DNA of 64,000 bases from Tomocerus qinae (lineage: Eukaryota; Arthropoda; Collembola; Entomobryomorpha; Tomoceridae). Position numbers and translations under genes: made by a program. Below are positions 11,085 through 22,352 of the stretch, in pieces. Location of the stretch: the NCBI GenBank assembly GCA_020055645.1, contig CM034546.1:43276001-43340000 (forward strand), written 5' to 3'. The notes under the pieces are model-generated. The model saw only the letters and a program-made list of their open reading frames with translations, was not told where the DNA came from and searched no databases. Within the stretch, counting starts at the first letter, position 1. The number at the start of each line of letters is the position of its first letter.

Positions 11085-11260
11085 AATTCTATCCATACTG
11101 CCACAGACAGGTAAGTACCCAAGTCGAAAGTAACCATGGTTATATGGTTTGGTTGCCTACTTCTCGGGGTTGTATAGGTAGAATACGCATTGGGTGCAAA
11201 AATCCGGTAACCCCCTCTATGTCTCCACCTATAAAACTAATTAACATACCGGCGTTAGGT
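11085..11260. repeat. RepC palindrome, copy 1 (centred on CCATGG)
   Basis: The arms run outward from CCATGG near 11133 and contain GCCACAGACAGGTAAGTACCC on one side and GGTTGCCTACTTCTCGG on the other. GGTAGAATACGCATTGGGTG lies further out. The same palindrome, more complete, is at 57895-58115. Confidence 0.6.
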
Positions 11261-11327
11261 GAAAAGTCAATAGGATGTTTTGTTCCCTTTCTGCAGCCAG
11301 TTAGAATAGGAAAACTGGGTGCAGACC

Positions 11328-11996
11328 AGGGCATGAGAAAGGCAAAAAGCTACCTTTTTGCCCTTTTGCTTGCCTTTTAGCCTAGCAAAATCAGCAAAAA
11401 GCTACCTTTTTGCCTTTTTGCTGTTAAATGGGGTAATGAGCAATTGACATGTTGACAACCAAGGATGTGAACAAGAAATACGATTTTAAAAAACAGCAAT
11501 TCTTAATTATCTTAATCTTTAATTGGTCATTCATTAGACAATAAAAGAATCGAAAACAACAAACTAACATTGTAAGCAGTTTTAAAAAACACGAGGAAAA
11601 AAACAAGAACCTAGAGCTGTTCTAACCAGTACCAGTCAAATACTGGATATTTTGGTTGAGTTGATATATCTGATATAATGTTGTACACAATACGCAGATG
11701 TTAAACCCGGCTCATTTTTTATTATACGGTTTGTCAGTTGTCGTTGTCACAAATACATTATAGTTCATTTTGAATTGTGTAGTATTAGTAATAAATAGTT
11801 TAATAATCAAAAAATGTAACTAGCATCTGCAATTTATCTGAATATTTGAATGTATAGGACGGGACAGTCTACAAAAGTTAGCTTTAATGAAGTATCACAG
11901 GTGGCGGTGACTACTCCAAAAAGGCAAAAAGCACAAAAGGCAAAACGGTGGCTTTTTGCCTTTTTGGTAGCAAAAAGGCAACCTTTTTCATGCCTT
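11328..11996. mobile_element. 669-bp non-autonomous TIR element
   Basis: The ends are inverted: AGGGCATGAGAAAGGCAAAA on the left, and TTTTTCATGCCTT as the mirror on the right. GGTGCAGACC occurs directly on both sides (11318-11327 and 11997-12006), consistent with an 8-10 bp target duplication (hAT or Mutator-like). Subterminal AAAAAGGCAAAAAGC/GCCTTTTTGC runs recur near both ends. No transposase is encoded; the open frame on the minus strand at 11424-11606 has no recognisable motif. Confidence 0.6.
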
Positions 11997-12344
11997 GGTG
12001 CAGACCCAGGGGTGATCGGTGGCTGTATCCACGACCACGGGCTCTTTCCCAACTATAACTTAACTTAATTCCCCCAAAACTCAAACTGGCTGCAGAAAGA
12101 GGCTTAATTGGCTATTGACATCACCTTACGTTCGATCCATCTTGATACCGGTAACCAACTCCAAACTAAATAAATGATTACTCTTATACTGTCACCATAT
12201 CAATAATTATAAGTCACTTCACCGTTGTTGAAAGAGAAGGGGGCCCAATCTTTCACGGCTAATTAGCTAAATTTTTGCAATCGCAAGCTACATTGCTAGG
12301 TGGCCCAGCTGAATATTTTTAACCCAAGGGGTCCTTTACCTACC

Positions 12345-12600
12345 TGTATCTATCTATATATCTATCTAGTAGGAAAGCCTAGGGACCTGCACATATTGCG
12401 TAACCAAAATACCCCTTTCTCATGTGTAACGTAAATATACTAACTGTAACAGGCCTCGCCTCCTCCCATCGACTGCGCACATATCTGCACGTTTCTTAAA
12501 AGCAAAAAAATCAAAATGCGCATGTCTACTCTCTCTAAGTCAACGAAATGGGTTGTTTCATTATTATCATTATTATTACATCAGAACACTTTACATACGA
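12345..12600 (+). repeat. RepA copy 1 (5' part, forward)
   Basis: RepA forward is defined as starting GGTAGGAGAGCCTAGG and ending GGGTTCACTAG. This copy runs from TATCTATCTAGTAGGAAAGC through CCTCCTCCCATCGACTGC and AAAATGCGCATG to GTTGTTTCATTATTATC. It is followed immediately by a reverse copy, so the two form a large inverted repeat. Confidence 0.65.
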
Positions 12601-12612
12601 TGATTATTGATG

Positions 12613-13525
12613 AGTAGTGAACCCAGGTAAGGGACGAATCTAGCACTCAAGAGACTTTCAGCAGGCCACTCATCACAGTAATAAAAACAATTCAAAAAAA
12701 TCATCGTTATTTCCCTTAGGTTATTATGTTAATTTGGTAAATATATTAAATGTACTTTTATTTTCTACGGCGGTTAGAATAATTACCAGCAGCTCCAACT
12801 TTTCGGGCTTCGTAAACCAAAATAATAACTGTAGATGGTACAGCATCAAATACAGGCAACAATGAAATACCCCATTTTTAACAAACACTCCAAAAGTTAC
12901 CAAAACTTCCCATTTAAAATCAGAAAAATAAGATTCCTGGGATTTTGGGAAAACGTACAAATTCCATTAGTACAACTTACGAATAAATAGTGACCCGGTG
13001 GTCCCCACTACTGTTATTTAATTCTGAATTCTGCAAAAAGGTGTACTAAGTGCAAACTGTCACAAAGGAATCAAGAGGTAAAAAGTAACACCAGCTCTAC
13101 TACAAAATGCTAAATAAGTTTTTCAATATTACATAGCAGAACCAATTTGGATTATAAGTTTTGAAATGCTAATGAATACGTTATTACGGTCATTACGAAA
13201 TACCCCCTTTCAATAATCATTTCCATTCAATTGCCATTAAAGCCAATAATAATTTTTTGTAAATTCCTATTATTGTTTTGATGCTATATGAAACGACTCA
13301 CTTCGGTGGTTTACAGGAACTGAGCAAGGGCATGCGCATTTTGATTTTTGCTTTTAAGGAACGTGCATATATTACGTGTGCAGTTAGTGGGAGGAGGAGG
13401 TCTCCAAAAGTGCTACAATCAGCACTTGGGTTACATATTGAGGTGGGGGATTTGCGTTACGTAGTATATGCCGGATCCCTAGGCTCTCCTACCAGACAAA
13501 TATAGATAGATTGGTGAATTTCTTC
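12613..13525 (-). repeat. RepA copy 2 (full, reverse)
   Basis: Begins TAGTGAACCCAGGTAAGGG and ends CTAGGCTCTCCTACCAG followed by ATAGATAGATTGG. It carries the same internal landmarks as the 47845-48510 copy in reverse (AGTAATAAAAACAATTCAAA, CATTTCCATTCAATTG, GGGCATGCGCATTTTG). No conserved coding frame is shared between copies, so it looks non-autonomous. Confidence 0.7.
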
Positions 13526-13545
13526 AAATTTAGGATTATATTATA

Positions 13546-16030
13546 GATAGTGAACCCAGCTAAGGGGTGACCCTAGCACTCATGAAAATTTGAGCAAGCC
13601 ACCCATCCACAGTAATAAACAATTCAAAAAAATCAACGGTATTTCTTTTAGAGGTTATTGTGTTAACCAATAATGTTATTTAATTCTACAAAAAAGGTGG
13701 GCAAACTGGCTCAAAGAAATCAAGGGGACAATAAAAAGTAACTCCAGCTATACTAAAAATGCTCAATAAATTTTGTAGATATAGCCGAACCAACTTGTAT
13801 TATAGAAGTTTTGAAATGCTAATTAATACGCACATTACGACTATTACAAAATGTTCCCTTTCGCTAATCATTTCCATTCAATCATCAATAATCAATTTGT
13901 GTAAATTTCTATCATTGGTTTGATTGATGTTATAATAATATGAAACAACTCATTTCGGTTAAAGTAAGACAGTGGTTGCAGAGGTGGAGGTGGAGGAGGG
14001 AGGTGGAGGGGGAGGAGTGAGGTGGAGGTGGAGAAGTGAGGTGGAGGATTGAGGTGGAGGAGGTGGAGGAGGAGGTGGAGTGAGGCGAGGAGGTGGAGGA
14101 GGAGGTGGAGGTAAAAATGTAGGATTTTTTTCTCCTCACCCACTAATCCACTTTTCTCTCATTCCTCAGCAAAAATAGAGCGGACAAAACAATATTTAAT
14201 TATATAAAACATAGTTTAGTTGCATTAAACTGTAATTATATTAACCTACAGCAAGCCGTAACAGAAGCTCGCCTGAGTAAAGGTTACCATGTACACATTT
14301 TGGTAGACAAAAAGTACTCACCCGTTGTAACACAATACCGAGCGTACGGATTTTCATCAAACTTTCAAAATTGAGGCTTTATAAATGTAGCTACGACACA
14401 TTAAAAATGCAGACATTGATATTATAAGGATATATGAAAACTGACGTGATCTTTAACTAATACAATTATAAGGCCACCAAAGCGAAGCTATATCATTTGA
14501 AAAGTCAACATGAAATAAAAATTGATTAATTTTGACTATGAAAATCAACATAAATCAAAATTGATTAATTTTTACTATGAAAATGAACATAAATTCAAAA
14601 TTGATTAATGTTGACTATGAAAATCAACATAAAATCAAAATTGATTAATGTTGGCTATGAAAATCAACATAAAATCGAAATTAATTAATGCTGACTATGA
14701 AAATCAACATAAAATCAAAATTGATTAATGTTGACTATGAAAATCCAGAGCAATCAAAATTGATTACTGTTGACTATGAAAATCCAGAGCAATCGAAATC
14801 AATCAATATTAATTATCAAAATCAATAGAAATTGGAAAATTGCAAGTTTGACTATAAAATTGAATATAATGCGAAATTGATTTATTTCCGTGCTCTAAAA
14901 GTTAATTCCGGTTTCATTTGCTTTATTATAAAATGTTAAATTTGGTAGAAGCGGAATGAAATATTTTATACTATCCGTTAGCAATTTATAATAAACGCAA
15001 TTGAACTTTTTAATGCCCATTTTTCACTTTGACTAATGCTCTAGTAGGGATTCAACCTGCTCTAGTAGGGATTCAACATGCTCTAGTAGGGATTCAACAT
15101 GCTCTAATAGAAGTGGAAAAGGATACAAACAGACAACTGTAAATTATAATATAGCATAAATATGTAATTTTAAATTTTATGTTGATTTTCATAGTCAACA
15201 TTAATCAATTTTGAACTTATGTTCATTTTCATAGTAAAAATTAATCAATTTTGATTTATGTTGATTTTCATAGTCAAAATTAATCAATTTTTTATTTCAT
15301 GTTGACTTTTCAAATGATATAGCTTCGCTTTGGTGGCCTTATAATTGTATTAGTTAAAGATCACGTCAGTTTTCATATATCCTTATAATATCAATGTCTG
15401 CATTTTTAATGTGTCGTAGCTACATTTATAAAGACCCAATTTTGAAAGTTTGATAAAAATCCATACGCTCAATTTTGTGTTACAACGAGTGAGTACTTTT
15501 CGTCTACCAAAATGTGTACATGGTAACCTTTACTCAGGCGAGCTTCTGTTACGGCTTGCTGTAGGTTAATATAATTACAGTTTAATGCAACTAAACTATG
15601 TTTTATATAATTAAATATTGTTTTGTCCGCTCTATTTTTGCTGAGGAATGAGAGAAAAGTGGATTAGTGGGTGAGGAGAAAAAAATCCTACATTTTTACC
15701 TCCACCTCCTCCTCCAACTCCTCCTCCACCTCACTCCTCCACCTCCTCCACCTCAATCCTCCACCTCCACCTCACTCCTCCCCCTCCACCTGCCTCCTCC
15801 ACCTCTACAACCACTGTCTTACTTTAACCCTCATTTCGATGGTTTTGAGGAAGTGGGCATGCGCATTTTGCTTTTAAGGAACCTGCATATTTTACGTGTG
15901 CACTTAATGTGAGGAGGATGTACCCAAAAAGTGTTACAGTCAGCACTTTCGTTACACACAGGGGAGGGGGTTTTGCGTTACGTGATATATGCAGGTTTCC
16001 TAGGTTCTCCCTACCAAATACGTACATACA
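13546..16030 (-). repeat. RepA copy 3 (reverse), split by a foldback element
   Basis: The left part is 13546-13957 and the right part is 15830-16030. Joined in thought, they give the same order of landmarks as copy 2 (from GTGAACCCAGCTAAGGGG to TTTCCTAGGTTCTCCCTACC). The break lies exactly where the foldback element 13958-15829 sits. Confidence 0.7.
13958..15829. mobile_element. 1.87-kb foldback element with polypurine ends
   Basis: The ends GTTAAAGTAAGACAGTGGTT and their reverse complement are followed by GGAGGTGGAGG-rich tracts (13978-14115; complement at 15690-15810). Long arms of about 640 bp follow (to about 14600 and from about 15190). CTCATTTCG is duplicated at 13949-13957 and 15830-15838, a 9-bp target duplication as for Mutator-like elements. 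The loop holds direct repeats of about 40 bp around TGACTATGAAAATCAACAT (14540-14800) and four GCTCTAGTAGGGATTCAACA units (about 15038-15110). No transposase is encoded. The Ser/Leu/His-rich open frames in the arms are translations of the GGAGGT tract. Confidence 0.8.
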
Positions 16031-16039
16031 TATGTCGTA

Positions 16040-16155
16040 GTCTGGGAGTGAAAGGAGACTGGGAGGGATATAATGTCTCTCTCCGACTAGACTGGGAGGG
16101 ATAGCTCTGTACCGCTAGCGGTACCGTACCATGAGGTTTCAGACTGGGAGGGATA
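16040..16155 (+). repeat. GGGAGGGATA repeat, copy 1
   Basis: Three ACTGGGAGGGATA units are interspersed with CTCTCTCCGACTAG and the palindrome-like ACCGCTAGCGGTACCG. A diverged copy with the same order is at 24790-24910, just behind the NB-ARC gene. Confidence 0.6.
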
Positions 16156-17137
16156 GGCTGTAAAGAATTGATATTAATGATTCTATGTGTATAAGTGCCA
16201 CAAATATCGCAGATTTTAGGTTACTCTTACATTTTTATTCATTGTAATCATTATTTTCTACAATGTTCAAAAATATTAAGTAAATTGCCCTTTTTGGTCT
16301 TAAATCATAAATTAATGTTTTCAATAGTGTACCCCAACACACACCTCCATGTACTAAATTTAGCATATGAAGGTATGCGTTGTGGTACAATATTGAAAAA
16401 ATTAATTATTAAGTCAAGATTGACAGTCAAATGGTTAAGTATGTTAAAACTATCTTATTAATCGGGAACAACAAGGTAGTCGTTATAAAAAACGCTTAGT
16501 GAGAGGGCAGTTACTGTTATGCAGGATCGACAGATCAAATACTGATCAAAAAACAAACTTACCATGTAAAGTTCTCCATAAACTAGAAAATGGTAATCTT
16601 AAACTACAATGTGCCAAAAGGGGATCATTGAATGTATGGTAATTGAAGCAAATGTCGGTCGATGGACCGCTGAAATCCAAACAACTGGATGGTCGGAGGC
16701 ACCTATAATGCATTACGATCTGTAACATCGTACACCTTCAATCCATTTGCAAGTGAAAGGGTAACCGTTAAAGTAAAAATGTCCTTGTAAAAAGAATGAT
16801 ATACACTGTGGTACTAAATGCCACAACGGCAGCAGCAGTCCAGCAAAAATTTAGATAATTGAACTCCTGGCTTTGGAAAATATATCAATTAATAATATTA
16901 TATCAGTGTAACATACTTAACCATTTGACTGTCAATCTTGACTTAATAATTAATGTTTTCAATAATGCACCCCAACGCATACCTTCATATGCTTAATTTA
17001 GTACATATTTAGTTAATATTTATGAACATTGTAGAAAATAATGATTATAATGAATAAAAAATGTAAGAGTAACCTAAAATCTGCGATATTTGTGGCACTT
17101 ATACACATAGAATCATTCATATCAATCCTTTACAACC
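16156..17137. mobile_element. palindromic element of about 980 bp, TA-flanked
   Basis: The left arm (GGCTGTAAAGAATTGATATT, then GATTCTATGTGTATAAGTGC) and the right arm (mirror, ending CCTTTACAACC at 17137) match over about 250-300 bp, with a central non-coding loop at about 16460-16905. TA lies on both sides (16154-16155 and 17138-17139). The left boundary is uncertain because the neighbouring GGGAGGGATA repeat may be part of the same unit. Confidence 0.55.
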
Positions 17138-17144
17138 TAATTAG

Positions 17145-17560
17145 CATTCCAAAACTTCTAATCCAAATTAGTTCCGCTGAATCGGCAATTTTTTTCCCCA
17201 TTTTTCTGTAGAGCGGGTTTTACTTTTTACTGCCCCTTGATTTGTTTGCGCCAGTTTAGACAACTTCTTTTGAATTATTGGGAGGGGGCACTATTTATTG
17301 TATAAAATATTTATTCGTAAGTTGTAGTCATTGGATTAGTACGTTTTTCCAAAACCCTGGTATCATATTTATCCAACCGCTGTAGAAAATAAAGTAGATT
17401 TAAATTATTGTATATACAAAGCTAGCATAATAACCTAAGGGAAATACCGATGAATTTTTTCGAATTGTTTTTACTAATGTGATGGGTGGACCACCGCTGA
17501 AGTTCTTTTGAGTTCTATTTTCGCCCCTTAACGGGTTCATTAGTTTAGGGGTAAAGTTAT
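17145..17560 (+). repeat. RepA copy 4 (3' part, forward)
   Basis: Contains ATTAGCATTCCAAAACTTCT, CCCCTTGATTTGTTTGCGCC and ends TTAACGGGTTCATTAGTTT, like 48195-48500. The 5' half is missing; the palindrome 16156-17137 abuts it. Confidence 0.65.
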
Positions 17561-17724
17561 TTCATTTTTACAGAGTTTGGCTCATTTAAGTATTTTTAAG
17601 TAGGTAGGTAGGTAGGTAGGAGTTTATTGATTGTTTCGGCACACAACACACAATCATATCATATCATTATATTATTATGTTAGAACAGTTTGTATTTTAA
17701 TAATAATTAATACTTAAATTAGTC

Positions 17725-20700
17725 TTAATAGTTTAGAATAAAATTCCTTGTTTTAATAGCTATTTTAAAAAATGTATACACACGTGCGGCGTTTGAAATT
17801 GTTATATTTTTAAATATGGTTAAAAAGTTTTCCCTTGAAACGTTGCTGGCTTCTACAGGGTATTTCCTTCTAGCGTTCGAGTAGTGGGGGCATTCAAAGA
17901 TTACATGATAAACATCTTCTCTTTTATCCATATTACATATGTCACAATTTTTGTATCCCCCCACGCGTGAATAATTGAACCAGTAAGATTTCCTATCTAT
18001 CGTTATGTAATTACAATTCATTCTAAGTTGGGCTATAAGTCTTTTTATACGCCATGACATATTTGAATTTAGGTAAGGCTCGGTGCCTATTTTTTCCTTA
18101 ACTATATTATACATACATATTGGATGGTCATTCATTAGAGCTATATTTTCAACATTTAGTCTTAACTTGTCGCTTCTTAAATTAGATTTTACGGAGTTGA
18201 TATTTAGAAATCTATCGTTTAGTAGATGACCAAGGTTCCTAGATGCCAAAAAGTTGTGCACATTATAATACCATGACCTATTATCACATTTATCTTCCTC
18301 ATAAATTGCAAAGCAGTCTTTGACAAGTGTACCTGGTGACTTTTTCTTTATTCGCAATATAAATCTAGTCAAAAGGTTAAGAAGGAAGGAAGAGATAGGA
18401 GTCATGCCAGTTTCCAGTGCTATTTTCCATCTTGGTGTCTCTTTCGGCAGGAAAAGGATTTGTCTTATGAAGCGGTATTGAAATGCAACAAACTCTTCTA
18501 CATATTTGATGCCCCAAACTGAGACTGCATAAAATAGTACGGACCGAACAAGAGAGTTGAATAGTTTTTCCTGCACTTTGAATGTCTTCGCTTTGCTTTT
18601 AATAATAAGAGTAATCAACCGTTTAGATGCTAGAGTTGCATTGGAGATAAAATGATTCTTTGCTTTTTCGAAGCTTCCAGACGAGTGAAAGGGAACCCCT
18701 ATATACGTATATTGTTTTACTATTTCTATATTTTCATTTTCCCATGTAAATATATGGTTAAGTACATTTGTGCTTCTTCTGAATATCACGATTTTGGTCT
18801 TCTCGAGGTTAATCTGTAGGCGATTTTCTTTAAAGTATGATTTTAGGCATTCGATTTTTTTGCGCAAGTCACTTGGATGTTTTGCCACGCACACAATACC
18901 ATCCGCAAAGAGCAGCATGTGTACTTTCCAGTTAGCAATACGTACACTTGAGGTCAACGTTTCATTAACAGCGTCCACAATGCCGTTAATAAATAAGGAG
19001 AATAATTTTGGCGAGAGTATTTCGCCTTGTAATACTGAATTAAATATTTCTATTTGTTCACTTTGTCCGTCTGAGGTTCTTACAGTCGCTTTTGCGTGTG
19101 AATATAATATTTGAAGCGTTGTTAAACATTTTGAGCTAATTCCAGCTTTATAAAGTTTTTCCCACAGTAGTTTTTGGCACGTTCCGTCGAAAGCCTGCGA
19201 GACATCTATAAATAAGGCAAAGAGCTTCCCTCCAGGTTTATTTATCGTTCTCTGTATTAAGGTATTTAAGATAAACACTTATTCTTCGCACCCTGTGTTT
19301 TTTTTGAAGCCTGCTTGGAAGTCACTAATTTTTTTGTTTTTGTCGCACCAGACTGTTAACCGTCGCGACATAATTGTGGTGAACAATTTAGTAATGGTGT
19401 TGATCAGTGAGATTGGTCTGTAGTTAGAAGTTTCATTAGGGTTTCCCTTCTTAAAAATGGGTACGATAGCAATTTCACCCCAGTTTGCTGGCATTGTGTC
19501 AGGATTAGAGAGTACTTTGTTGAAACATTTGATAATATCAGCCTTGCTTTCCCTCGGTAAAGATTTCCAGACTTCATTTGGTATACCGTCAGGACCACTT
19601 GCTTTGTTGTTGGCAATTTTTTTCAGTGCAAGATTAAATTCCATCATATTAATCTCAGAGTCAAAGATATCTTCTGATCTTTCTGGGAAATATATTATTT
19701 CGTTTGGTTGGTTGGAGTATTTTTGAAACACAGCTTTAAAATGTTCATGCCATTGTTGTAGTGTGATGTCACCATAAATTTGACACCTGTCTCCACTTCT
19801 AAACACATCTAGAGCTTCCCAAAATTCCTTAAAATTTCCTTGCCGAGATAATTTGTTGGTGTATTTTATCGAAGTAAGCTGCCTTCTTTTGCATAACTAA
19901 GTCTGCGTGCATCTTTTTCTTCGCTAGGTAAATATTTTTGCAGTTGCTAAAATAACAATAATCTTGAGATGGGTTGGCTTTTCGAAATGCTTTTAGCGCT
20001 AGTGAAAGTTGTTTCTTGGATCTATGGAATTCTTCGTCCGACCATGCTGGTGATAATGCCTTTTTACCCATTCCATAGTTAACACTTGTTTTTAGTCCAC
20101 ATTCATTAGCTGCTCTGTAGATTGAGTTGACTAACGTATCCAGGTTTGGATCTTGTCTTTCTAGTTCACCTTGGATTTTCTTTAGTTGCTTTTGGAATTC
20201 TTTTGCTTTGGATTCATCCCAATATATTTTCTTTCTGCGTTTGATTTTCGTTCTGCAACTGGTCGTTTGGTTTACTTTAAGCTGGAGTAGCACTGGAAAA
20301 TGGCACGAGAGACTTTGATCTAGAATTTCAAATTTATATACATCTTTTAGCACATTTGGAGTAACTAAGGATAAGTCTACTGTACTGGCCCCGTTTTCAT
20401 TGACAAATGTAAAATTTCCGGCTAAATCTCCTGGTACACTGCCATTACAGATGGACCAATCTTTTAGGTTATATTCTAGAAGTTTTTTACCTCTTTGATT
20501 CATAGTGATATCTTTGTTATTATCATGCAAGTCAGATTTTCGCCCCACTCGGGCATTCAGATCACCTATACAAATAGAATTCGTGTATTCATTATTTTCA
20601 AGAACATTTAATACTTGGTCAAAATGTTCTTCTCCTTCCACTGACGGAGCACAATAGCAAAAATTAAGTTTTAAATTATTATCCATGCCAAATTGTTTAT

Positions 20701-21049
20701 CTATCGTCAAACTTATAATATACTGTTCTAAATTCTTAATATTTACGTATTTAATCATATCTAACTTAATACCTAAAAGGAACCCATTCTTATTTCTTCC
20801 TGAACGAAAATTATACCCCGCTCCGACTACAATTAATTTATAAAAGGATCTTAACTTAGCAATTTGTTGTGGACTTTTAATTGCTGATTCGTTTAAGCAC
20901 CATGTTTCGGCTAGGCAAAAAATATTAGGGCATTGCTTTAAAATAAAATCAAGTTTGTCATACGCATTATGGCTTACAAGACCATCGGAGTTCCAGTAAA
21001 TAATCGAAATATTTTTTTCTAATTTTTGTTTTGTGTTGTTGCCGTCATC
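17725..21049 (-). pseudogene. LINE ORF2: endonuclease-reverse transcriptase (broken)
   Basis: The frame is open directly after the ORF1 stop, with NISIIYWNSDGL as the endonuclease start. It continues through GDLNARVG and STVDLSLVT to LSCHFPVLL (about 20290), where the usual SDH is SCH. A frameshift near 19830 leads to FWEALDVFRSGDR. The RT then follows: ASGPDGIPNEVWKSLP, NYRPISLINTITKLF, a TAA at 19279-19281, FALFIDVSQAFD (motif A) and LLFADGIVCVA (motif C, second Asp replaced by Gly, GAT to GGT near 18896). The C-terminal CDICNMDKREDVYHVIFEC gives a C-C-H-C knuckle as in many arthropod LINEs. It would nick the target and copy the element RNA, but the altered motif C should abolish catalysis. 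There is no ATG near its 5' end. Confidence 0.9.
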
Positions 21050-21688
21050 CTACGCATCAGCTGATTTGATCACTACCCCGTTCTTGACAGTATACTCTTC
21101 GCCGTTTACTGTGAGAACTTCTCCCCTGAGTGTGACGGTACATCCTTGTTGTAGAGCATCCTTTTTTGCCTTCCTCAATAGTCCTCTGATTCTTCGAATC
21201 TCCACAGGCAGGTCATCGTTGAAGAAGATACCTTTTGTGTTTACGTCGTTCGTCAGATTTTTGGCACCTGACATGATCCGGTGTTTGTCTCTGAGGTTTG
21301 TTAAGGATATTTTGATCGGACGAGTGGCTCCTCCCATCTTCCCTATTCGGTGGGCTACATCGATCGACACTTTATCAATTTTAATATCGGAGAAGACATT
21401 CGATACTGTTCTTATGATGTCACGAGTCGTTTCTCCGGTTTGCTCCTGAATCCCGTGTATTATCACATTTTTTGCGTTAACTTCGGTCATCAGCTTTAAA
21501 TTTTGCATTTGAAGATCTTTGATAATGCTATTGTAATTCTTAACGTCTCCTTCGAGTGTTCCAATTTTTGTTTGCAGTCCCTTCATTTCGTTTTTCAGTT
21601 CCGCGACTAATGCAGTCGAATTGTCTATTTTGTCTCCCAGATCTTTCTTCATGTCTAACATCATCTTAGCCAGATCTTCGAGTTGCAT
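21050..21688 (-). CDS. LINE ORF1 protein (coiled coil, nucleic-acid chaperone type)
   Basis: 212 codons, intact. Residues about 1-70 form a heptad-like coiled coil (LAKMMLDMKKDLGDKIDN, LKNEMKGLQTKIGTLEG). About 70-150 carry NVIIHGIQE, AHRIGK and RPIKISLTNLRDKHRIM, the pattern of the RNA-binding domain of L1-type ORF1 proteins (Transposase_22-like). The basic C-terminal part has IRRIRGLLRKAKKDAL. Such proteins trimerise and coat the element RNA. It ends in TAG at 21050-21052, and ORF2 continues in the same frame with no new start codon. Confidence 0.85.
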   Translation of the reverse strand: MQLEDLAKMMLDMKKDLGDKIDNSTALVAELKNEMKGLQTKIGTLEGDVKNYNSIIKDLQMQNLKLMTEVNAKNVIIHGIQEQTGETTRDIIRTVSNVFSDIKIDKVSIDVAHRIGKMGGATRPIKISLTNLRDKHRIMSGAKNLTNDVNTKGIFFNDDLPVEIRRIRGLLRKAKKDALQQGCTVTLRGEVLTVNGEEYTVKNGVVIKSADA

Positions 21689-22352
21689 TTCGCCTAACTT
21701 CCTCTTTTTTATTTTCCTGGTGGCTTGGTGGTGTTATCGATGTCATCTGACAAATAGAATTTTTGCCGGTAGTGACTGTTTTGACTTATATGGTGTTGTT
21801 TTGTGAAGGTAATGTAAGGTTATAGAAGGAATGTTTAAACTTGCCTTGTTTTGTGCTCGGCACTAGACTCCCGCCCTTGATTTGCCAAAGTGAATTTTGA
21901 GAAATTTTAATCTCACTGTCTAGGCCGAGCTGTAATTTGAAGTGGGTCCAGCAGGCACGTCAACTGTCCTAATTAGATCTCATTTACGTCTAGTTAAGTA
22001 TTTTAGGTCGATTTTATAATTTAAAAAATTACAAAACTTGAGGAGCAAAAAAATAATAACCTCCTCTTTTTAAATCTCGCACGCTCCAAGTATTTTTAAG
22101 TATAAGTATAGGGGTCAATTTAAGTATTATACTTGCCATTTAAGTATGCCTGGTAACTGGTAACCCTGATTGGTATTGGCCAATGCATCGCCTAAAATCG
22201 GTGTGTCCCCGCATTTGTACTTTCCTTATGTAAACTAAGGTGCGACAGAAGTCAAAGAACTGACGAAATTATAAAATTTATTTATTAAAAATAATAATAT
22301 AATAAACGGTTGTACAGGGAAAATTGAAAAATTCTGGAACGGTAATAACTTC

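Larger units (their letters stand above)
17603..22087 (-). mobile_element. near-complete non-LTR retrotransposon (LINE) with 15-bp TSD
   Basis: A 4.5-kb element on the minus strand is bounded by the direct repeat AAGTATTTTTAAGTA at 17588-17602 and 22088-22102. From its 5' end at 22087 it has a leader of about 400 nt, ORF1 (21688-21050), and ORF2 (to 17725). ORF2 contains endonuclease, reverse transcriptase and a C-terminal Cys/His motif. A short 3' UTR then has an AATAAA signal and ends in a (CCTA)n tail. The two-ORF layout and the tandem-repeat 3' tail suit the CR1/Jockey/I group; the clade is not settled. This copy is dead: a frameshift near 19830, a TAA at 19279-19281 and FADD changed to FADG. 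Confidence 0.9.

Noticed and set aside
13892-15912. Leu/His/Ser/Pro-rich frames near both ends of the foldback element
   Set aside because: They read through the CCTCCACCT tract; low complexity, and mirrored in the two arms.
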